A stretch of 64,000 nucleotides of DNA, from the NCBI GenBank assembly GCA_963748985.1, contig CAVVKQ010000001.1:315776-379775 (forward strand), given 5' to 3'. This document shows positions 58,112-64,000 of this stretch, piece by piece. The stretch's first letter is position 1. Each line of letters begins with the position of its first letter. The notes under the pieces were generated by a model that was not told where the DNA came from, ran no database searches, and saw only the letters and a program-made list of their open reading frames with translations. The position numbers and the translations under genes are program-made. The DNA comes from RPQJ01 sp963748985 (GTDB taxonomy: Bacteria; Pseudomonadota; Gammaproteobacteria; Steroidobacterales; Steroidobacteraceae).

Positions 58112-58732
58112 CTACTGGAAACGATACACCACACTCAGCGAGAGGAAGCCCGCTGACGCGTCAAGTTCATCGTCAAATTCGGAATTCTCGCTGTCAAACT
58201 TCGGGGCCACGTCGAACCACTCGTATTCGAGCCTAAGGCCAGCGTTCCCATTGTTCCAGCCGGCGCCTCCACCAATGAAGAACGCGGTACCGTTGTCGCC
58301 TTCGCTGGCCTTTTCGGAGATGGTCGGCGAGCTGTAACTGAAGGATGTCTCCGAATCCCAGTATGCGAAACCAGGCTTGAGGAAGAGTTCGAAGCTGTCG
58401 CCGATAGGGAGCGAAAATACAGCCGCCGCGACGAGGCTCTGCACCTCGACGCTTAGACTCGCGGACTCGCTGCCCGCCGTCTCTCTAATCTCCGGACTTC
58501 CTCCGTCCAGATAAATGCCCTCGACGCTGAGCCAGGGGAAGAATTTGTACCCACCGAATAGCTTGAATCCGAGGTCATCTTCGTCGAAGTCGAAGCCCGT
58601 GCCGAATACGTCATCTATCTGGGTATTGACCTGGCCTACGCCGGCTCCAAGGTAGAAGCCCGAATCCGCAGCGTTAGCGGGTGACGCAGTGAGCAGCAGT
58701 CCTGACGCCAAAAGGTAGATTGGCAGCTTCAT
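58112..58732 (-). CDS. Outer-membrane beta-barrel protein
   Basis: This is a 206-residue protein. Signal peptide MKLPIYLLASGLLLTASPANA, then SGFYLGAGVGQVNT, a barrel-like first strand. Repeated amphipathic strands follow (LGFKLFGGYKFFPWLSVEG, SFELFLKPGFAYWD, AGLRLEYEWFDV), and a terminal FLSLSVVYRFQ ends in an aromatic residue as Bam requires. It resembles OmpA/OmpW-like small barrels. Role unknown. Confidence 0.82.
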   Translation of the reverse strand: MKLPIYLLASGLLLTASPANAADSGFYLGAGVGQVNTQIDDVFGTGFDFDEDDLGFKLFGGYKFFPWLSVEGIYLDGGSPEIRETAGSESASLSVEVQSLVAAAVFSLPIGDSFELFLKPGFAYWDSETSFSYSSPTISEKASEGDNGTAFFIGGGAGWNNGNAGLRLEYEWFDVAPKFDSENSEFDDELDASAGFLSLSVVYRFQ

Positions 58733-59102
58733 TTAACATTCTTCCTTGTTGCTTTGCTTCTAAGCTTCTATATTTTTCGCGCATTGCGCTGCCGCAACGC
58801 TAGGCGCTTTCTTGCACGGCCTCTATGCCGGAAATCACTCATATAGTGAAACAGGTGGCATGACCTACTGCGAGCCGAGAGTTTGAGTGCTTTCCGTTGG
58901 ACCGGAACGATGCTCCGGCAATTCTAGATTTCGGTTAGAGAACGTAAGTCGTAGGCCGCGATCTGAACGCGAACTCCGCCTATTAGCTTGGAGTACATAT
59001 GTAGTCAATTCAGGCTCGGCGGGAAGGCTCCTACGTCCTGGTTCGGGAGCGTTATCAATCAAGCTCTCTCAGATCAGGCCGCGGTGACGCGGGGTGCCCG
59101 CG
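58733..59102. other. Intergenic region, no gene seen
   Basis: No convincing coding frame or hairpin was seen. It holds the upstream region of the barrel gene, with AT-rich stretches near 58760-58790. Confidence 0.4.
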
Positions 59103-59618
59103 CTACTCGCTTGAAAGGATTTTCAATTTCTGCGCGTCGAACTCAGCCTGCGTGATTATTCCCTTCTGTCGCAGTTCTTCCAGCTTGAGCAGTTGGGAAT
59201 AAATATCCTCTTTCTCTGCTGGTTTGCTTGAGGTTTCTGGTGGGGCCGTACTTGGATCAATCGATTCGGATAACCCGTTCTTTCCCACGGACAGTGCTGT
59301 TGGCTTTGCTGTCGGGTCGCTTGGATCAACAAGCCGAAACTGATACTCAACGCTGGGCCAGCGAAACGTAAATGGGACGGCGCGCGTTTCCTTCGTTGAA
59401 ATTGCGATCGCGACCTTTCCGTGCTTACTTGCAAAGTCATTTGCAAGGGCAATCGCTTTTGCCTTTAGCGTTGCCATTGACGCAAATGCGCCCGCCTTTG
59501 AATCGCAGAGGGCCATGTATGTATCGGGGGAAAGCTGGACCACGCTCTCCCCAGCGACGGCCGCCACGAATGGAGCCAGAGCCAACACGATGGACGCTAC
59601 AGCTTCCGTTCCGCGCAT
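59103..59618 (-). CDS. Secreted protein with C-terminal SHOCT domain
   Basis: This is a 171-residue protein. An N-terminal hydrophobic signal (VASIVLALAPFVAAVAG) is followed by a helical/beta region (LKAKAIALANDFASKHGKVAIAIS), a Pro/Ser spacer and a C-terminal SHOCT motif (YSQLLKLEELRQKGIITQAEFDAQKLKIL). Lower GC than the core genome. Function unknown, although SHOCT may mediate oligomerisation. Confidence 0.72.
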   Translation of the reverse strand: MRGTEAVASIVLALAPFVAAVAGESVVQLSPDTYMALCDSKAGAFASMATLKAKAIALANDFASKHGKVAIAISTKETRAVPFTFRWPSVEYQFRLVDPSDPTAKPTALSVGKNGLSESIDPSTAPPETSSKPAEKEDIYSQLLKLEELRQKGIITQAEFDAQKLKILSSE

Positions 59619-59817
59619 AGCCTTTGCTCCAAGTTCATCGGCATTTGACCGTACCCAAGCGGCATTTGGCGAAGATCCGTAGTCTACGCTTCAATATGAG
59701 TCGCAACTTCTGGAGCCGCCGACACCTACGCGCAACCCTAGAAGTGGATCATTCCGCGGAGTAAACCAAAAACAGAGTCCCCGGCCCAGGGCATCGCTGG
59801 GGCGTCGACGCAATGGC

Positions 59818-60255
59818 CTACCGCCGGGAAATCGTGAAGCTCCCCACGGCGACCCCGAGGTCCCAGCCGCGTCCGGTGCCGCTCAAGGCTAGCGATACCT
59901 CTCCCTTTGTCACGACCTGGGCCTTCGTTGATGTCACAGCACCGGCGTGGGCTTCCGCCGATGCGTAGGTACCAATCAGTTCGCCTATGCTATTGACGCC
60001 CGAAAACTCGCCGCGCCCGTCGTCGATCGTCGACTTGCCGACCGTCAGTCCACCGCCTTTGGCCTCCAGCTTCACGGCCATCGACTGGCCGTTGGAGCAC
60101 TTGATCGTCCCGCTGCCGCTCGACTCCTTGTAGAAGACCGACCAGCCCGACATCTGAAAGCTGAGTTCGCACGTAACGGTGCCTCCCGCCGACGCGGGCA
60201 GCCCGGCGAGCATCGAGCAAGTCCCAAGGATCATTCCTTTGATAAGTTTGTGCAC
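59818..60255 (-). CDS. Secreted protein of unknown function
   Basis: This is a 145-residue protein with signal peptide (MILGTCSMLAGLPASAGG). The mature chain has a Cys pair (VTCELSFQ and TIKCSNG) that may form a disulfide, then Gly-rich beta segments (KGGGLTVGKSTIDDGRGEF). It is the last gene before the right repeat of the island. No family recognised. Confidence 0.65.
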   Translation of the reverse strand: MHKLIKGMILGTCSMLAGLPASAGGTVTCELSFQMSGWSVFYKESSGSGTIKCSNGQSMAVKLEAKGGGLTVGKSTIDDGRGEFSGVNSIGELIGTYASAEAHAGAVTSTKAQVVTKGEVSLALSGTGRGWDLGVAVGSFTISRR

Positions 60256-60737
60256 GTGACCTCCTGGTCAAGCATCTGTCGTAAGTTTACCGCCCGCGGC
60301 TCGTCCGCGGCGCTTGGTGGGCTCCGAGCTTCATTAACCCGCCACGTCGGTCAGGGTCTCCGATCATGCGCTCAATCTGTGGACCAACCTGAGCTTGAGA
60401 GTGCACCGGGCGTTGAGTTAGCTGGACGGGTAGGACCAGTTATCGGTACAGGAGGATCGCGCCGGGCAGTTCGTCTTCTGTGGATCGCATTCAACGCGTC
60501 ACACGCGACGGAGATCGCGGACCGCGACCATCCTTGCGACCAGGCGGTGTTCCTGCCGTTTCCCCGCAAGCTGGTGAAATTGGACGAGACGAATGCACGG
60601 GTTGAGAGTCTGAATACGCCGGGTATCAGTCTCTGTAGATCAATGGGTTACGCGCGAAGTCTGCCCAGACATATTCAGGCTTCAAAGAGCTATTTTTTCA
60701 TTCACAGTCAGTGAGTTAGGAGCGCTTGAGCGCCAGC
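60256..60737. other. Right inner edge of the island, no supported gene
   Basis: About 480 bases with no recognised gene. A plus-strand frame near 60400-60714 (RLLWIAFNASHATEIADRDH...) is open but resembles nothing known. No integrase remnant was identified. Confidence 0.35.
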
Positions 60738-60797
60738 CTACGAACCAGAAGGTCGGGAGTTCGAATCTCTCCGGGCGCACCAGTGAAATGGAAAAGG
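60738..60797 (+). repeat. Right direct repeat (attR-like), truncated tRNA-Arg 3' half
   Basis: An exact copy of 29421-29480. The tRNA 5' half is absent, since the bases before 60738 do not match tRNA-Arg, so this is a truncated copy as expected for a tRNA-site island. Confidence 0.85.
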
Positions 60798-60994
60798 GTC
60801 ACCTGCAAAGGTGGCCCTTTTTCATTTCACCCGGCAACACCGGGAAGATGTCAGGAAATCCCGACGTCGTCGGGAGGTCGACAACCACGCGCAGCGTGGT
60901 TGGACGTTGGCGATTCGCGTCAGCGCATCGGCAACGGTCCCAACGGGACGCCGCAGTAGCGGAGCGGCGGCGCAATCTCTCCGGGCGCACTAGT
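60765..60994 (+). mobile_element. ~210-bp hairpin-rich element (copy B)
   Basis: The two 20-nt tRNA-end repeats lie at 60765-60784 and 60975-60994 (the second with one change), spaced 210 bp. The terminator stem, P1 (TCCCGAC/GTCGGGA), P2 and P4 match copy A. The last stem is CGCCGC/GCGGCG (60949-60972) where copy A has CGGCC/GGCCG, so paired bases have changed together. The terminator loop is GCAA instead of GAAA. Confidence 0.7.
60783..60830 (+). terminator. Terminator copy B
   Basis: Stem GTGAAATG...GGGTCACCT with AGGTGGCCC...CATTTCAC and GCAA tetraloop, T-run within the right arm. It corresponds to 29466-29515 with compensating changes in the inner stem. Confidence 0.78.
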
Positions 60995-60998
60995 GACA

Positions 60999-61031
60999 TC
61001 AAAGGCTTACGTTAACCCGTAGGCCTTTTTT
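60999..61031. terminator. Hairpin near the end of the M16 operon
   Basis: An imperfect hairpin (AAAGGC-TTACG ... CGTA-GGCCTTTTTT) with a T-run on the plus strand and an A-run on the other side lies 40 bases past the stop of the minus-strand M16 gene. It may end transcription on both strands. Confidence 0.6.
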
Positions 61032-61070
61032 GTTCCCGGCGTGGGAAATCGTAGATTCCAAATCATGCCG

Positions 61071-62471
61071 CTACTCAGAAGCGGGGGGCGTCGCCTTGGC
61101 GACCGGTGCTCCGGCGGTCCCGACGACCGTCCCAGCCTTCACCAGCGTCATCGTCGCCGGATCCAGGTGTTTGCTGATCGCGCCGTTGACCTCGTCCCGC
61201 GTGATCGCCTTCACGCGTGCCGGGTATTCATCGACGAATTCGAGCGGCATGCCGCGGTTCAGCATCGCCAGGATCGTCCCGGCCATGCCGGCACTCGTGG
61301 CGAGGCCGACCTGGTAGGTGCCGGCAAGCTCGCTCTTGGCGCGCGCCAGCTCTGCGTCTGTGATGCCTTCGGCGTGCCAGGCGTCGAGCTGCCGTCGTGT
61401 CGAGGCCAACCCCTTGTCGAGCAATGCCGGTGCGAAGGCCGCCTGGATGCGCCAGTCGCCGTCGGTGAATGAATCGCCGGACAGGAAGGCGCCGATGCCG
61501 TAGGTGAGCCCCTCCTTGTCGCGCACGTTCGCCATCAGGCGCCCGGCGAACCCGGAGCCGAAGATCCGAGTGCCGAGGCGCAGCGCCAGCGAATCCGGAT
61601 CCGAGAACTTGAGCCGCGTGGCTTGCCCGAGCACGACGCTGACGCTGGTTTTGTCGGCCATGAACACTGTCTCGGTCCGCGCCTCGGCAGCTGCATCCGC
61701 CGACGTCGCGGTGGGCGGCAGCGAGCCACCGGTCCATCCGGAAAATGCCTTGCGCACTTCCGCCTGGGCCGCAACTGAGTCCACGTCGCCAACGATGACG
61801 AGCCGCATGCCGGTCGGCCCGTAGTACTTCTCGTGGAACTGCCTGACCTCGGCGATCGTCGTCTTGCCCATGTCGGCGAGCATCTGCTCGGCCGCGGGCT
61901 GGTGATTGGGGTGCCCGACTGGATAGATGGCGCGCGAGAATGCGTCGCCAGCCCGGAAGTCCGTGTCCTGCTGCTGCTGCCGGACGGCGCCCTGCAGCTG
62001 CACCTTGAGCTTCGCGAACTCCTGTTCCGAGAATGCGGGAGTGCGCAGTTGTTCGGCCATCAGGCCAATCAGCATCGGCAGGTCCTTCCGCAGGCAGCGG
62101 CCGCGGATCTCCAGCGTATTGGTATCCACCGAGAAGGAAAGCGTAGCCCCGACGCCACCCAGTTTCTGGGCAATGGCGAACTTGTCCTGTGCCATGGTGC
62201 CCTTGTCGAGCATCGCGCCGGTCAGTGTGGCCAGCATGACGTCGCCGGTCGGGCTGCGGTCGTCGCCAGCGGGAAGCGAGCCCACGACGTTCACGACGTC
62301 CTGCACACTGGTGCGAAGAGCAACCACGTCGATGCCCCCGACGTCGGTACGGACCGCGTCATTCGCTACGGAAGCGCGGGCGCCAGGGGAGGCCAGCAGG
62401 ACCGTGACGCAGGCAATGAAAGCAGGAAAGAATCTCATTTGGGCAACTCGCACGGTGGCCGGTTCGTTCAT
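61071..62471 (-). CDS. M16 family peptidase-like protein (no HxxEH seen)
   Basis: This is a 466-residue protein with signal peptide (FFPAFIACVTVLLASPGARA). RPA-type blocks include FHEKYYGPTGMRLVIVGDVD and FSGWTGG, and the C-terminal half contains RLMANVRDKEGLTYGIGAF, typical of M16 domains. No HxxEH zinc motif is visible, so it is probably the inactive partner of the upstream gene. Its start overlaps that gene's stop (ATGA). The homology continues across the full length without breaks. Confidence 0.88.
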   Translation of the reverse strand: MNEPATVRVAQMRFFPAFIACVTVLLASPGARASVANDAVRTDVGGIDVVALRTSVQDVVNVVGSLPAGDDRSPTGDVMLATLTGAMLDKGTMAQDKFAIAQKLGGVGATLSFSVDTNTLEIRGRCLRKDLPMLIGLMAEQLRTPAFSEQEFAKLKVQLQGAVRQQQQDTDFRAGDAFSRAIYPVGHPNHQPAAEQMLADMGKTTIAEVRQFHEKYYGPTGMRLVIVGDVDSVAAQAEVRKAFSGWTGGSLPPTATSADAAAEARTETVFMADKTSVSVVLGQATRLKFSDPDSLALRLGTRIFGSGFAGRLMANVRDKEGLTYGIGAFLSGDSFTDGDWRIQAAFAPALLDKGLASTRRQLDAWHAEGITDAELARAKSELAGTYQVGLATSAGMAGTILAMLNRGMPLEFVDEYPARVKAITRDEVNGAISKHLDPATMTLVKAGTVVGTAGAPVAKATPPASE

Positions 62472-63856
62472 TTCGCTGCACCCGCCGCTTCGGGCGGCAC
62501 AGGTATGAACCAGCCGGTCGTGCTCTTCTTCACGTCCAGGTACTTGTTCGCGACCCGCTTGATGTCGGCAGCCGTCACTTTCGCCGTGGCATCGTCCACG
62601 GTGTAATACAGAGTCCAGTCACCTGCGGCGATCGACTCGTTCAGATTGCCGGCAATAGAGAACGTGCCATCCCTGCCGTAGGCCGTTGCGGCCTTGTACT
62701 TGCCGAGCGCGGTCGCGACCTCGGCATCGGTCACCCCGTCCTTCTTGATGCGCTCGATCTCCTCGAGCACCACCTTCTCCACCTGCGAGTGTTCCACGCC
62801 CGGCGCAAGGAACGCATAGACCTGGAACAGTTGCGGGTCGTGGAAGAACCCGGCGCTCGCCGTGGCGCTGAGCGTGAGGTTTGTGTCGGTCAGCGCTTTG
62901 TAGAAGCGGCTCGTCTTGCCGCTGCCGAGGATCGTCCCGAGCATGTTCAGGGCCGGGAAGTCCGCGTCGCTGCCGGCAACGCTCTTGTAAGTGATCCCGA
63001 CGATGCCAAGTTCGCCTGCGCGCCGCAGCGTGACACGCCGTTCACCCTGCTGCTCTGGCTCGGCCGTGTAGATCGTCTGGATCGGCTGCGGCGACCGCGG
63101 GAATGGCCCGTAGTACTTCTTGATCAGATTCAGAACCGCCGCCGGCTCGAAGTCGCCGATCACCGACACCGTGGCATTGTTCGGCCAATAGAAGGTGTCG
63201 TAGAACGCGCGCAGCTTCTCGATCGGCACGTTCTCGATGTCACTGCGCCAGCCAATGGTGGAGTGGTGGTACGGGTGGGCGGTGATCGCCGCGGCGTTGA
63301 TCTCGACGTCCAGCGCCTGGTGCGGATCGTTCTCGCCCTGCTCGAACTCGTTGCGGACGACCGTCATCTCGCGCTGCCGGTCCTCCTCGCGCAGCCACAG
63401 GTTACGCATGCGGTCTGCTTCGATCGCTACGTAGCCTTCGAGGAACTCTTTGCCGACGACCGCATAGTAGTTGGTGCGGTCGAGCCAGGTGGTCGCGTTG
63501 TAGTTGCCGCCCACGGTCTCGAGGTACTGCTTGACGCTGTTGCCCTTACCGTCGTTGAAGGCGTCGCTCCCCTTGAACATCAGGTGCTCGAGCAGGTGGG
63601 TAGCTCCGGTGGTGCCGGTCACCTCGTTCCGGGATCCCACCATGTAAGTGACCATGAATGTCACCACCGGCGCCGATCGGTCCGGCATCAGTAGAACGGT
63701 AAGACCGTTGGCCTCGAGCGTGTACTCGGAAATTGAGCCCACGGTCCGGACGTACTTGAATCCGGGGACTGAGGCCGGAGTGTCGGCCGCCTGCGTGGGG
63801 ACCGGCCCGACGGTCAGGGAGACGACCATCGAAATTGCTGCGATTGCTCGTTTCAT
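62468..63856 (-). CDS. M16 family zinc metallopeptidase (active subunit)
   Basis: This is a 462-residue periplasmic protease. The signal peptide ends near PTQA. The inverted zinc motif HLLEH (ATHLLEHLMFKG) is followed about 75 residues later by a Glu in REMTVVRNEFEQGEN, completing the site. The FGDFEPAAVLNLIKKYYGPFPRS and GELGIVGITYKSVA blocks fit the PqqL/pitrilysin group. The start at 63856 is set by the signal peptide. With the downstream inactive partner it should form a heterodimer. Confidence 0.93.
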   Translation of the reverse strand: MKRAIAAISMVVSLTVGPVPTQAADTPASVPGFKYVRTVGSISEYTLEANGLTVLLMPDRSAPVVTFMVTYMVGSRNEVTGTTGATHLLEHLMFKGSDAFNDGKGNSVKQYLETVGGNYNATTWLDRTNYYAVVGKEFLEGYVAIEADRMRNLWLREEDRQREMTVVRNEFEQGENDPHQALDVEINAAAITAHPYHHSTIGWRSDIENVPIEKLRAFYDTFYWPNNATVSVIGDFEPAAVLNLIKKYYGPFPRSPQPIQTIYTAEPEQQGERRVTLRRAGELGIVGITYKSVAGSDADFPALNMLGTILGSGKTSRFYKALTDTNLTLSATASAGFFHDPQLFQVYAFLAPGVEHSQVEKVVLEEIERIKKDGVTDAEVATALGKYKAATAYGRDGTFSIAGNLNESIAAGDWTLYYTVDDATAKVTAADIKRVANKYLDVKKSTTGWFIPVPPEAAGAAK

Positions 63857-64000
63857 ATAGGTAGCGACTCGTTCTCGGACGCGCAAGCTTACCGCAAAGA
63901 CGGCGCATAGCACTTTCGAACATGCGTGATTGCCGGCCACGGGCAGCTGCCTGGGGGACGGAAGTCTGGAGCGGTTGGGCTTCTATGGCCCAGGTGACGA

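Noticed and set aside
58865..59087. Short open frames of 65-66 codons on both strands
   Set aside because: No start signal, no family similarity, and mutual antisense overlap. Treated as intergenic.
59947..60714. Plus-strand 255-codon frame across the right inner edge, considered as an integrase remnant
   Set aside because: It is antisense to the secreted protein for half its length. No tyrosine-recombinase R/H/R/Y pattern was found.

Overview
High-GC chromosomal DNA of a gammaproteobacterium, probably near the Xanthomonadales/Nevskiales/Steroidobacterales. The basis is the housekeeping order recA-recX-alaS-csrA-tRNA-Ser-tRNA-Arg, the FmdB-DUF502-aspS trio, and a xanthomonadin-type aryl polyene locus. 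The genus cannot be fixed from sequence alone.

Region 1 (1-29.5 kb) is core genome: a ZIP metal transporter end, clpB, FmdB/DUF502/aspS, an alpha/beta hydrolase, an RND efflux operon, a winged-helix protein, mutS, an acyl-CoA dehydrogenase, envelope proteins, pncC, thpR, recA, recX, alaS, csrA and two tRNA genes. Three small mobile-looking pieces interrupt it. The first is a G-rich inverted repeat before clpB. The second is a perfect 28-bp palindrome at the aspS/hydrolase junction. The third is a solitary integron-type cassette (attC plus a CPBP protease gene) abutting a broken glutathione S-transferase fragment.

Region 2 (29.4-60.8 kb) looks like a 31.3-kb genomic island. An intact tRNA-Arg(ACG) lies at the left end. 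A copy of its 3' half, starting in the anticodon loop, lies at the right end. Each copy is followed by a ~210-bp hairpin-rich element that closes with a further 20-nt tRNA-end repeat. No integrase is recognisable. The left edge holds a putative AbiC-like membrane protein between two HEPN-like genes (inferred phage defence). The rest is mainly an aryl polyene/xanthomonadin-like pathway. It has a XanB2-like chorismatase (hydroxybenzoate starter), an AMP ligase, two ACPs, a phosphopantetheinyl transferase, two ketosynthases plus a chain-length-factor-like protein, a ketoreductase, four hot-dog dehydratase-like proteins, a thioesterase, two acyltransferases, a GT2 glycosyltransferase, two halogenase-like flavoproteins, a B12/radical-SAM enzyme, a LolA-like protein, an MMPL exporter and several lipoproteins. 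Together they would build a hydroxyaryl polyene, modify and acylate it, and move it to the outer membrane.

Region 3 (60.8-64 kb) returns to core-like genes, a pair of M16 peptidases.

Sequence quality matters here. aspS, all three efflux genes, an outer-membrane barrel gene and a pigment membrane gene each carry one single-base indel. The stretch from about 50.6 to 56.0 kb (flavoprotein, antiporter, dehydratase, MMPL exporter) carries many. Protein similarity continues across the breaks, so consensus error is the likelier explanation, at least for aspS.
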